In this document: positions 1-6,430 of the stretch, one piece after another | Numbering within the stretch: position 1 is the stretch's first letter | Layout of the letters: each line of letters begins with the position of its first letter | Assembly (NCBI GenBank): GCA_913046025.1 | Contig: CAJWRP010000053.1 | Coordinates: forward strand, 1-9,419 | Length of the DNA: 9,419 nucleotides | Direction: 5' to 3' | Source of the DNA: an uncultured Chloroflexota bacterium | Lineage (GTDB): Bacteria > Chloroflexota > Dehalococcoidia > SAR202 > UBA11138 | Translations under genes and position numbers: made by a program | The notes under the pieces: generated by a model | The model's input: only the letters and a program-made list of their open reading frames with translations | Told to the model about the DNA's origin: nothing | Database searches by the model: none

Positions 1-82
1 CGGCGGGTACACCAGAGTTATTAAGCTTGGGCCTCGAAAGGGCGATGCCGCTCCTATGGCTGTGGTTGAGTTAGTCTCCTAG
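1..82 (+). CDS. rplQ: 50S ribosomal protein L17, C-terminal end (partial)
   Basis: The window opens inside this gene; only the last 26 codons and a TAG stop at 80-82 are present, read from base 2. The peptide GGYTRVIKLGPRKGDAAPMA followed by VVELVS matches the conserved C-terminus of bacterial L17, a large-subunit protein near the peptide exit tunnel. It is followed 48 bases later by truA, and rplQ-truA-rplM-rpsI is a common order at the end of the alpha operon in several phyla. The identification rests on a short but highly conserved tail. Confidence 0.9.
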   Translation, partial: GGYTRVIKLGPRKGDAAPMAVVELVS

Positions 83-130
83 CGCTGGGCGTAAGGAATT
101 AGGAAGTGGGTTAGCCCACGACCCAACAGT

Positions 131-886
131 ATGCGACTGGCAATGATAATCGAATATGAGGGGACAGCTTACTCTGGGTTTCAGTACCAGACCAATGCAC
201 CCTCAGTCCAGGAAGAACTGGAAAAAGCTATACTTGTCCTTACTGGGGATACAGTGAGGATAAGGGGCGCAGGCAGGACAGATGCCGGCGTGCACGCTGA
301 AGGTCAGGTCATAGCCTTTGACACAGAGTCTAGGCTGGCCCCCCAGGAGTTCATCAGAGCGATGAATTACCATCTGCCAGACGATATCGCTGTACAGGCA
401 GCTTATGCCGTTAGCGACGAGTTTGATCCAAGGCGAATGGCGTTAGCGCGAAGCTACAGGTATACGATCCTGACAAGGCCGACACCTTCGCCGTTGATGA
501 GAAGGCGCACCTGTAGAGTGACCGAAGAGCTAAACGTGCCGCTGATGAATGAGGCGGCGGGAATGTATGAAGGCGAACATGATTTCAAGAGGTTCGCTAG
601 GGCACTGGAGCGAAAGGACGCCAGCACCGTAAGGTTCGTGTACGAATCTGTGGTGAATCAAGAGGGCGACCTGTTAACATTTGATATAAAGGGCAACGCC
701 TTTCTACCGCACCAGGTGCGAAGGATGGCTGGAGCCCTGGTTGACGTGGGCAGGGGTAAACTGCCAATGGCTGAACTTAAAATAATGATCGAAGGAGGCG
801 AAACTGAGGCGGTGGCCCATTCCATGCCTTCGCATGGACTGAGCATGATAGGCGTCGAGTACGACGGTTTTCCGCCAGGAAGTTAA
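131..886 (+). CDS. truA: tRNA pseudouridine(38-40) synthase TruA
   Basis: This 251-residue protein has the usual length of TruA, which converts uridines 38, 39 and 40 of the tRNA anticodon arm to pseudouridine. The signature RGAGRTDAGVHA lies at residues 45-56, and Asp51 is the expected catalytic nucleophile. The N-terminal LAMIIEYEGTAYSGFQ and the C-terminal FLPHQVRRMAGALVDVGRGK are also typical of the family. The gene sits between rplQ and rplM, 30 bases before the latter, and is presumably cotranscribed. No Shine-Dalgarno lies at normal distance from ATG 131. The nearest candidate, AGGAAG at 101-106, is 24 bases upstream, with a small hairpin (106-119) in between. The stop is TAA. Confidence 0.97.
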   Translation: MRLAMIIEYEGTAYSGFQYQTNAPSVQEELEKAILVLTGDTVRIRGAGRTDAGVHAEGQVIAFDTESRLAPQEFIRAMNYHLPDDIAVQAAYAVSDEFDPRRMALARSYRYTILTRPTPSPLMRRRTCRVTEELNVPLMNEAAGMYEGEHDFKRFARALERKDASTVRFVYESVVNQEGDLLTFDIKGNAFLPHQVRRMAGALVDVGRGKLPMAELKIMIEGGETEAVAHSMPSHGLSMIGVEYDGFPPGS

Positions 887-916
887 AGCCTCAAGAAGCA
901 GGACTGGTGTAACGCA

Positions 917-1372
917 ATGGTAAAAGCATATAAACCGTATCAGACGAAGGCCTCCGAGCTACATCCGGAGTGGCATCTGATCGACGCAGATGGCAAGACT
1001 CTGGGCAGGCTTTCGACCGAGATAGCCACGCTGCTCATGGGCAAGCACAAGCCCATCTACGTACCCAACCTGAATACAGGTGACTATGTTATAGTAGTTA
1101 ACGCTGAAAAAATCAGGGTGACAGGTAACAAGATGGCACAGAAGATGTACTATCGGCACAGCGGTTACCACGGCGGTCTGACTGAGCGGACATTGCAGCA
1201 GATGATGGACAAGACCCCCACCAGGGTTATCCGCCAGGCGGTTAAGGGCATGCTCCCGAAGAATTCCTTGGGACGCCACATGCTGGCCAGGATGAAGACA
1301 TACGCCGGACCAGATCACCCGCACGAAGCGCAAATGAAGGGTAGCCCCGCACAGACCTCGGAGGAAGCTTAA
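917..1372 (+). CDS. rplM: 50S ribosomal protein L13
   Basis: This 151-residue protein is L13, an early-assembling large-subunit protein. Family hallmarks are [19 protein letters not shown] near residues 19-36, then [29 protein letters not shown], and the [20 protein letters not shown] block near residues 112-131. The C-terminus carries about 15 extra low-complexity residues ending in SEEA, slightly longer than the usual form of around 142-147. The start ATG at 917 has only weak ribosome-binding candidates (AGGA at 900-903, GGTG at 907-910). The TAA stop directly abuts the rpsI start, so the two proteins are probably translationally coupled. Confidence 0.97.
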   Translation: MVKAYKPYQTKASELHPEWHLIDADGKTLGRLSTEIATLLMGKHKPIYVPNLNTGDYVIVVNAEKIRVTGNKMAQKMYYRHSGYHGGLTERTLQQMMDKTPTRVIRQAVKGMLPKNSLGRHMLARMKTYAGPDHPHEAQMKGSPAQTSEEA

Positions 1373-1774
1373 TTGACGACGACTCAACAGCAGTACTACT
1401 ACGCAACGGGTAGGCGCAAGAACGCCATCGCAAGGGTGCGCTTGTACATGGAAAGCGGACCGATTGTGGTCAACGGTAAACTCATGGAAGAGGCCTTCCC
1501 TTGGGATAACTGGCAGCGCATCATTGAGGAGCCGTTCCGGACCGCAGATGCGATGGGGCAGTTCAGAGTTGTTGCCAAGGTCAGTGGCGGTGGCATTACA
1601 GGCCAGGCTGGCGCTATACGACATGGCATCGCCCGTGCATTGCTTGAAGTAGACCCTGCGCTACGAATTCGACTCAAGAGAGCTGGTTTGCTTACTCGCG
1701 ACTCCAGAGTCAAGGAGCGACGCAAATACGGCTTGAAGAAGGCGCGCAAGGCGAAGCAATTCACCAAGCGTTAA
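1373..1774 (+). CDS. rpsI: 30S ribosomal protein S9
   Basis: This 133-residue protein is S9, whose C-terminal tail reaches the ribosomal P site. The family pattern is clear: YYATGRRKNAIARVRLY near residues 9-25, GGGITGQAGAIRHGIARALL near 63-82, RLKRAGLLTRDSRVKERRKY near 90-112, and a basic tail GLKKARKAKQFTKR whose final KR is the conserved tRNA-contacting end. The start is TTG at 1373, immediately after the rplM TAA with no gap. The ribosome-binding site GAGGAAG at 1361-1367 lies inside the last rplM codons. No ATG gives a complete N-terminus. The stop is TAA, followed by a strong terminator. Confidence 0.96.
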   Translation: MTTTQQQYYYATGRRKNAIARVRLYMESGPIVVNGKLMEEAFPWDNWQRIIEEPFRTADAMGQFRVVAKVSGGGITGQAGAIRHGIARALLEVDPALRIRLKRAGLLTRDSRVKERRKYGLKKARKAKQFTKR

Positions 1775-1805
1775 TTTGGATTGTAGCCAGTTCAATACGA
1801 TAATA

Positions 1806-1838
1806 AAAAAGGCCTCCGAACATTCGGAGGCCTTTTTG
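1806..1838 (+). terminator. Intrinsic terminator of the rplQ-rpsI operon
   Basis: GGCCTCCGA at 1811-1819 pairs with TCGGAGGCC at 1824-1832 around a four-base loop (ACAT). Five A (1806-1810) before the stem can also pair with the T5 tract (1833-1837) after it. The hairpin lies 31 bases past the rpsI stop. The A/T flanks could let it act in both directions, but no gene approaches from the other side. Confidence 0.92.
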
Positions 1839-1865
1839 TTTCTCTGGTTCTGAGGGAGGCCTGAG

Positions 1866-2700
1866 ATGGTTAGGCCTAAAATCGACAAGCTTGAAGTTCT
1901 GAAGCTGCTGAACGGTCTCTTCAGTCAGGTGATAGAGGAACTATCTCCGATTGGAATGGGGCAGATAGCCAGCGCATTTTCCTATCGCGTAGGGCCGGAC
2001 GAGTACGTCCTGCGACTTGTTGACGATACAATGGCCACGTCTTTTGGTAGGGACCAACTCATGTCCGAGAAGTTGGCGGCTCTGAACAATCCCGGCGCCA
2101 GCGATCGTCGTGCGTGGCTCTTATGGCGACCTTCACTATGCCATATCTCGTAGAGTGCCAGGAGTGCAGTTGGACGAACTCAATACCAACGAGTTTGAAT
2201 TGATTGTTCCGTCTTTGATCGAGATGCTTGATGCGATCCATAGGGTTGATATCAGTAAAATGGAGGGCTATGGACCGTTTGATGAGAAAGGCACTGGTTT
2301 GTATTCGAGTTGGGCGGATTCTCTACGGAGTGTTGGTGAAGAAGGGGATGAAAACAGCTTCTACGGTAAGTGACATCGTATGTTTGACGAAAGGTTTCTG
2401 GACAGGCAGTACTTCGACGACATTCTCGCGCGTATGAATTACCTGCTGAAATATTGCCCTGAAGAGCGGTACCTTGTGCATGCAGACTTCGGATTCGGCA
2501 ACGTGTTGGCGCATGAGGGTAAGATCACGGCGGTGCTGGACTGGACGGAGGCTAGGTATGGAGACTTTCTGTTCGATGTGGCCTGGTTGGATCTGGGAGT
2601 GCCGGAAATGGATTTTATCTCGTGTTTTCGAAATTATTACGCGTCTATGGAGTGCAACGTTCCGTACTTTGAGGAGCGAATTGCCTCTAATCAAACGTGA
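1866..2700 (+). pseudogene. Aminoglycoside phosphotransferase (APH)-like kinase, broken
   Basis: Three collinear pieces together resemble an APH/choline-kinase-fold phosphotransferase, a family that phosphorylates aminoglycosides or other small hydroxylated molecules. The N-terminal piece starts at ATG 1866 with a good ribosome-binding site (GGGAGG, 1854-1859). The frame then shifts by +1 near 2097; loss of a GC dinucleotide there would explain it. The second piece (YGDLHYAISRRVPGVQLDEL) runs to a TGA at 2371-2373. The third, in the same frame, carries the Brenner motif HADFGFGN (His at 2479, Asp at 2485, Asn at 2500) and VLDW (Asp at 2539). The reading FYGK-stop-HRMFDERFLDR suggests an original Trp codon. 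The product stops after EERIASNQT, where relatives as I recall them continue for several dozen residues. Catalytic residues survive, so decay looks recent, or the lesions are assembly errors. Any natural substrate is unknown. Confidence 0.8.
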
Positions 2701-2730
2701 GAACGATCCGAGCTTTGATAAGCTATCGAC

Positions 2731-2767
2731 AAGAAAAGAGGCAGGCCTCAATGACCTGCCTCTTCTT
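2731..2767 (-). terminator. Intrinsic terminator of hspR-grpE-dnaK
   Basis: On the minus strand, AAGAGGCAGG and CCTGCCTCTT form a 10-bp stem (2755-2764 with 2736-2745) around a nine-base loop, followed by the T-rich run TTTTCTT (2737-2731). It begins seven bases beyond the dnaK stop. It therefore ends the heat-shock operon directly after dnaK. It also lies just downstream of the convergent phosphotransferase remnant. Confidence 0.88.
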
Positions 2768-2773
2768 GCTTAA

Positions 2774-4690
2774 CTAAACCTCGCGGAACTCGCCTTCGAC
2801 GGTGCCCTCTGGCGGGCCGTCGCCGTCATTGCCTGGACCGTCGGCCATGTCGTCGGGAGGAGGAGCTCCGCCCTCTCCGCCGCCAGCCTGGCTGTAGACG
2901 ATCTGCCCAACCTTCTGCATCGACTCCTGAAGCTCCTGCGAGGCCGTAGCAATTAGCTCCGTATCCTCGCCACCTAGGGCCGTGCGTACTGCGGCGATTT
3001 TCTCGGTGATCTCCGTCTTCAAGTCGTCAGGGATCTTGTCCTCGTTGTCGTCCATCAGCTTCTGGGCGGTGTAGGTCATGCTGTCCGCCTCGTTGCGCTT
3101 CTGGACATCGTTACGCCGCTTCTCGTCCTCTTCGGCGTGCATCTCGGCATCCTTGACCATGTTGTTGATTTCGTCTTCTGATAGGCCCGAGCTTGCCGTG
3201 ATGGTAATGCGCTGCTCTTTCCCAGTGCCCTTGTCCTTAGCGGACACATTGGTGATGCCATTGGCATCGATATCGAAGGTCACCTCGATCTGAGGTAGAC
3301 CTCTGGGAGAAGGCAAGATGCCATCCAAGCTGAATTTCCCTATACTCTTGTTCTCGGCAGCCATGCTGCGCTCGCCCTGCACAACGTGAACTTCAACACT
3401 AGGCTGGTTGTCCGCAGCAGTGGTGAACGTCTCGCTCTTGGACGTTGGTATCGTTGTGTTGCGCTGTATCAGGGTAGTGGCTACTCCGCCCATGGTCTCG
3501 ATTCCCAGGCTTAGCGGCGTTACATCCAGTAGTAGCAAATCCTGGACCTCGCCCTGGAGGACACCTGCCTGAATGGCAGCGCCCATGGCCACTACTTCGT
3601 CCGGGTTCACACCCTGATGAGGCTCCTTGCCGAACAGCTCCTGAGTGGCTTCAACGACCTTGGGCATGCGGGTCATGCCGCCGACCATGACGATCTCGTC
3701 AATGTCGCCCGCTGACAGGCCAGCGTCGGTCAGCGCCTGCTTGCAAGGACCCACCGTTCGCTTGATTAGCTCGTCCGCCAGCTGTTCTAGCTTGGCCCGG
3801 GTAAGGGTCATCACTAGATGCTTGGGTCCAGATGCGTCAGCGGTTATGAACGGAAGGTTGATCTCAGTCTGCATCGTCGTGGAGAGCTCTATTTTGGCGC
3901 GCTCCGCCGACTCCTTGAGACGCTGCAAGGCCATGTTGTCCTGCTTCAGGTCGATACCCTGGTCTTTGTTGAACTCGTCGACAATCCAGTCGACGATGCG
4001 CTGATCGAAGTCGTCGCCTCCTAGGTGGGTGTCGCCATTGGTGGCCTTCACCTCGAAAACGCCGTCGCCGATCTGCAGAATGGTTATGTCGAAGGTTCCA
4101 CCACCTAGGTCGTAAACCGCGATGGTCTCGTCTGCTTTCTTGTCTAGTCCGTAAGCGAGGGCCGCCGCCGTTGGTTCATTGATAATTCGCAGAACCTCGA
4201 GCCCAGCGATGCGGCCTGCGTCCTTGGTAGCGTTGCGCTGGCTGTCGTTGAAGTACGCAGGTACGGTTATCACGGCCTGCGTGATCGTCTCGCCTAACTT
4301 GGCCTCGGCGTCCTGCTTCAGCTTCTGCAGCACCATAGCCGATACTTCAGGTGGCGCGTGGGACTTGTCACCCATTTTGACGTGGGAGTCGCTGTTGCTG
4401 TGCTTTACTACTTCGTAGGAGAGCAGAGGCAGGTCTTTCTGCACGCTCTCGTCTTCGAATAGCCGTCCCATGAGACGCTTAACAGAGTAGACGGTATTAA
4501 CCGGATTGGTGACCGCCTGACGTTTTGCCGTCATGCCCACATACCGTTCGCCAGAGCGTTCGTTTAAGGCCACGACTGATGGCGTGGTACGAGCCCCTTC
4601 AGCGTTCTCAACGATCCTGGGCTCGCCCGCCTCTATGACGGCCATGCATGAGTTTGTAGTGCCCAGATCGATACCTAGGATTTTTGCCAT
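2774..4690 (-). CDS. dnaK: Chaperone protein DnaK (Hsp70)
   Basis: This 638-residue protein is full-length DnaK, the ATP-driven cytoplasmic Hsp70 that binds exposed hydrophobic segments and works with DnaJ and GrpE. The nucleotide-binding domain opens with [17 protein letters not shown] (residues 4-20), followed by [32 protein letters not shown] and [13 protein letters not shown]. The interdomain linker and start of the substrate domain read [18 protein letters not shown]. The acidic, Gly/Pro-rich tail ends in EGEFREV, a variant of the EEVD-like end. The N-terminal lobe has the insert before [14 protein letters not shown] that E. coli-type DnaKs carry. The ATG shares one base with the grpE stop (TAATG) and has AGGAG eight bases upstream, so it is translationally coupled to grpE. 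No dnaJ follows; a terminator does. Confidence 0.98.
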   Translation of the reverse strand: MAKILGIDLGTTNSCMAVIEAGEPRIVENAEGARTTPSVVALNERSGERYVGMTAKRQAVTNPVNTVYSVKRLMGRLFEDESVQKDLPLLSYEVVKHSNSDSHVKMGDKSHAPPEVSAMVLQKLKQDAEAKLGETITQAVITVPAYFNDSQRNATKDAGRIAGLEVLRIINEPTAAALAYGLDKKADETIAVYDLGGGTFDITILQIGDGVFEVKATNGDTHLGGDDFDQRIVDWIVDEFNKDQGIDLKQDNMALQRLKESAERAKIELSTTMQTEINLPFITADASGPKHLVMTLTRAKLEQLADELIKRTVGPCKQALTDAGLSAGDIDEIVMVGGMTRMPKVVEATQELFGKEPHQGVNPDEVVAMGAAIQAGVLQGEVQDLLLLDVTPLSLGIETMGGVATTLIQRNTTIPTSKSETFTTAADNQPSVEVHVVQGERSMAAENKSIGKFSLDGILPSPRGLPQIEVTFDIDANGITNVSAKDKGTGKEQRITITASSGLSEDEINNMVKDAEMHAEEDEKRRNDVQKRNEADSMTYTAQKLMDDNEDKIPDDLKTEITEKIAAVRTALGGEDTELIATASQELQESMQKVGQIVYSQAGGGEGGAPPPDDMADGPGNDGDGPPEGTVEGEFREV

Positions 4691-5310
4691 TACTGCGTCT
4701 CCTGTGCCCCTGAATCGGGTGATTCGGGCTGACTTGATTCTGAATTTCCCTTAACCGGCTCGGGGGCCTTGGAGACCACAACCTGCGCGGCGCGAATTAC
4801 TCTGTCGTGAAGTTTATATCCGTTTCGTATTACATCAGTGACGATGCCTTCTTCGCCGTCTGGCGTATCCTGGTAAAAGACGGCCTCGTGTCCCCAGGGT
4901 TCGAAGGGCTGGCCCAATGCGTTTATCATTGTGACACCCTCTGAGTCCAGTACATTACCCATGTTTCGCTGGACCAGATGAAGCCCTTCCATCCAGCCAG
5001 GAGCTACGGCGTCTTCAGGCACCATGTCCATGGCTCGGTTCAGATCATCGGCCACGCCAAGGAACTTCAGTATGATGTCTGTATTGGCGTGGCGCCGGAG
5101 CTCCTGCTGCTCATCGGCAACACGCTTTCGATAGTTAATGAGGTCTGCCTGAGCGCGCTGGGCTATAGACCTAAACTGGTCCTTTTCCCGCAATGCTTCT
5201 TCAAGGCGCTCTTGAGTAAGCGTCATCTCGTCCTTTTCTTCTATTTTCTCAGTTGACGCCACTGAATCTTCCAACGATTCCGCGTCTTCTAAACTGTCTT
5301 CTAGGGTCAT
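4690..5310 (-). CDS. grpE: Nucleotide exchange factor GrpE
   Basis: This 206-residue product is GrpE, the dimeric factor that releases ADP from DnaK. An acidic N-terminus ([15 protein letters not shown]) leads into a long coiled coil (roughly residues 20-75, with [22 protein letters not shown]). Next come the conserved [14 protein letters not shown] and the C-terminal beta domain, including [20 protein letters not shown] and the signature [21 protein letters not shown] chose ATG 5310 because GGAGGT precedes it at nine bases. The frame stays open to 5385, but that would overlap hspR and add residues unlike GrpE. It lies 25 bases after hspR and overlaps dnaK by one base. Confidence 0.95.
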   Translation of the reverse strand: MTLEDSLEDAESLEDSVASTEKIEEKDEMTLTQERLEEALREKDQFRSIAQRAQADLINYRKRVADEQQELRRHANTDIILKFLGVADDLNRAMDMVPEDAVAPGWMEGLHLVQRNMGNVLDSEGVTMINALGQPFEPWGHEAVFYQDTPDGEEGIVTDVIRNGYKLHDRVIRAAQVVVSKAPEPVKGNSESSQPESPDSGAQETQ

Positions 5311-5335
5311 ATTATCGGGACCTCCAACCGTACCA

Positions 5336-5704
5336 TTATCGCAGTTTGGAGTGGAGTAGCTCAAGCATATCATCGATGCTTCCATTTAAAGACTGCTTGA
5401 GGGCGTCCCCCTTCAATGTACTTATTTGGGACTTCATCTGGACCAGTTTATTAAAGAGGCCCAGGGCCATCTGCACTCCGGCCAGGTTGAGGCCCAGATC
5501 GACTACGAGGTGCTTGATAAGCCGCAGCCTGGCTACATCCTCTTCGGAGTATAGTCGCAGCATGCCTACAGTTCTGGAAGGCATTACAAGGCCAACACGC
5601 TCGTATTTCCTAAGCGTCTGGGGGTGCATTTCTAGTATACGGGCGGCGACGCTTATTATGTAGACGCCCTTGTACTCTGCCCGATCTGTTTGCCTTCTCT
5701 GCAT
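5336..5704 (-). CDS. hspR: MerR-family heat-shock repressor HspR
   Basis: This 122-residue protein has a winged-helix MerR domain at about residues 13-80: YIISVAARILEMHPQTLRKYERVGL holds the helix-turn-helix and RLYSEEDVARLRLI the wing and following helix. A short C-terminal helical region follows (Gln/Leu/Lys-rich, residues 84-122). The MHPQTLRKYER variant and its position before grpE-dnaK identify it as HspR, which in actinobacteria represses the dnaK operon by binding HAIR inverted repeats with DnaK as corepressor. Being first in its own operon, it probably represses itself and both chaperone genes. AAGG lies six bases before ATG 5704. No effector-binding domain follows, as expected for HspR. 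The stop is TAA. Confidence 0.88.
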   Translation of the reverse strand: MQRRQTDRAEYKGVYIISVAARILEMHPQTLRKYERVGLVMPSRTVGMLRLYSEEDVARLRLIKHLVVDLGLNLAGVQMALGLFNKLVQMKSQISTLKGDALKQSLNGSIDDMLELLHSKLR

Positions 5705-5883
5705 GCTTCGCCTTTAGGAACATCCCTAGTTAGTTTAATACCCATTTTGCGAGTACTTTGAATCCCCTTTGACGGTATTTTGCCTAACCAATAGGGGGCC
5801 AGCGCCGTTATAGAATCAAGCACGCAAGTCCAGGCTTCTCGCCCATTGGTCTTGCAATAGGGATGTTTCGATAGCTGCGTTTG

Positions 5884-5906
5884 GGAGTGTAAACTCCACT
5901 CGAGTG
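5884..5906. promoter_or_regulatory. GAGT/ACTC half-site cluster, candidate HspR operator
   Basis: GGAGT-N4-ACTCC (5884-5897) is followed by the perfect palindrome CACTCGAGTG (5897-5906), giving four GAGT/ACTC cores in 23 bases. It spans the predicted start of transcription (about 5902) of the minus-strand promoter facing hspR, where a bound repressor would block initiation. HAIR sites have cores GAGT-N7-ACTC; the spacings here are four and nine bases, so the match is only in half-site sequence. Assignment to HspR is an inference. Confidence 0.35.
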
Positions 5907-5908
5907 AT

Positions 5909-5937
5909 AGTCTACTAATTGACACAATCCGTGTCAA
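5909..5937 (-). promoter_or_regulatory. Predicted sigma70-type promoter for hspR-grpE-dnaK
   Basis: On the minus strand the -35 box TTGACA (5937-5932) matches consensus. It is followed after exactly 17 bases by TAGACT (5914-5909), four of six matches to the -10 consensus. Transcription would start near 5902, about 200 bases before hspR. The -35 box lies in the right arm of the 5918-5938 palindrome. Confidence 0.6.
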
Positions 5938-5938
5938 T
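5918..5938. repeat. Perfect inverted repeat ATTGACAC-N5-GTGTCAAT
   Basis: Eight-base arms (5918-5925 and 5931-5938) flank the spacer AATCC. Each arm contains a complete TTGACA, so the palindrome is at once the two opposing -35 boxes and a possible operator for a dimeric regulator. Confidence 0.85.
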
Positions 5939-5947
5939 AACTATACT
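5919..5947 (+). promoter_or_regulatory. Predicted sigma70-type promoter for the zinc-ribbon gene
   Basis: The -35 box TTGACA (5919-5924) is a perfect match. It is separated by exactly 17 bases from TATACT (5942-5947), a five-of-six -10 box. Transcription would start near 5954, about 130 bases before ATG 6083. The -35 box lies in the left arm of the palindrome that also holds the opposing -35 box. Confidence 0.72.
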
Positions 5948-6082
5948 GGCAGTTAGTGTAGGGCAGTAGTTATATGGCTAGTAAGCTTTCCGCAGAATCT
6001 ACATCCTGGATTGTGCATCTCATCTAAGGATGTGAGCAGTGTGTTGGGTGGGGAAGATTATTCGGAGTTAGAGGTGAAAACT

Positions 6083-6271
6083 ATGTTGCAGTTGAAGGGC
6101 TGCCCCCGTTGCCAGGGGGCTTTAAAAACCAATCGAGATATGTATGGCGAATATAAGGAGTGCCTGCAGTGCGGGTACATGCTTGATATTGAAAAGCCAG
6201 ACGGACTTTATTCCATGGCAAGGACAGAGATGGCCTTGCTTACTAAAAATAACAAGGTGAAGGCTGCGTAA
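6083..6271 (+). CDS. Small zinc-ribbon protein (CxxC...CxxC), function unknown
   Basis: This 62-residue protein has two CxxC knuckles, CPRC (Cys7, Cys10) and CLQC (Cys27, Cys30), 16 residues apart. That is the layout of a single zinc ribbon such as those in transcription-related or rRNA-binding small proteins. The segment between them (NRDMYGEYKE) and the CGYMLDIEK after them resemble, from memory, small proteins of Dehalococcoidia. The C-terminal half is basic and lacks known motifs. I chose ATG 6083 because GAGGTG (6071-6076) sits six bases upstream; the frame is open for 24 codons before it, without another good start. A strong divergent promoter and a perfect terminator show a real, single-gene unit. 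It may act in transcription or translation, but nothing in the sequence proves it. Confidence 0.8.
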   Translation: MLQLKGCPRCQGALKTNRDMYGEYKECLQCGYMLDIEKPDGLYSMARTEMALLTKNNKVKAA

Positions 6272-6300
6272 GGTCTTGCGTTATCTCCAATCTGGTTACT

Positions 6301-6332
6301 AAAGAGGCCCTCTCGTTAGAGAGGGCCTCTTT
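6301..6332 (+). terminator. Perfect 14-bp stem terminator, probably bidirectional
   Basis: AAAGAGGCCCTCTC (6301-6314) pairs fully with GAGAGGGCCTCTTT (6319-6332) around the loop GTTA. It starts 29 bases past the zinc-ribbon stop. The stem itself ends in AAA/TTT, so it can act for both this gene and the oxidoreductase gene converging on it from 6431. The free U-tract is short on both sides. Confidence 0.88.
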
Positions 6333-6379
6333 ATGTGTATCAAATCACTGATCGGATGGTTAGGTTCCGGCGTTTCTTC

Positions 6380-6400
6380 TGGTGGAAGTAACTACCACCA
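6380..6400. repeat. Hairpin TGGTGG-N9-CCACCA after the oxidoreductase gene
   Basis: Six-base arms (6380-6385, 6395-6400) form a hairpin 30 bases beyond the stop of the minus-strand gene at 6431. There is no T-run on either side, so it is not a standard intrinsic terminator. It could stabilise the mRNA end or be chance. Confidence 0.45.
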
Positions 6401-6430
6401 ACCACTGGCAATCACCGCCATTTGTTGACT

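Larger units (their letters stand above)
5705..6082. promoter_or_regulatory. Divergent intergenic control region, hspR / zinc-ribbon gene
   Basis: These 378 bases separate two divergent genes and hold no convincing gene. They contain two divergent sigma70-like promoters around 5909-5947 and a cluster of GAGT/ACTC motifs at 5884-5906. The predicted leaders are long, roughly 200 bases toward hspR and 130 toward the zinc-ribbon gene. In the latter leader, ACATCC (6001-6006) can pair with GGATGT (6028-6033). CATCTC (6016-6021) could pair, with one G-U, with the ribosome-binding site GAGGTG (6071-6076). I see no canonical CIRCE or HAIR element. Confidence 0.6.

Noticed and set aside
959..1624. 221-codon open frame on the minus strand
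   Set aside because: It lies antisense across rplM and rpsI, both certain genes, has no recognisable domain and no ribosome-binding support.
1776..1804. TTGGAT-N17-GATAAT as a promoter for the phosphotransferase remnant
   Set aside because: The -35 box matches only three of six positions, and the transcript would start at the terminator hairpin.
2371..2373. TGA recoded as Trp (alternative genetic code)
   Set aside because: Every Trp in the intact genes is TGG and none of those genes contains an internal TGA. The same phosphotransferase also has a frameshift, so ordinary decay explains it better.
5656..5937. 93-codon minus-strand open frame upstream of hspR
   Set aside because: It overlaps the hspR start in another frame, would begin inside the promoter palindrome, and its sequence has no family features.
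5705..6082. Canonical HAIR (CTTGAGT-N7-ACTCAAG) or CIRCE (TTAGCACTC-N9-GAGTGCTAA) element
   Set aside because: Searched by eye on both strands. Only isolated half-sites such as AATCAAG (5814-5820) were found, without a properly spaced partner.
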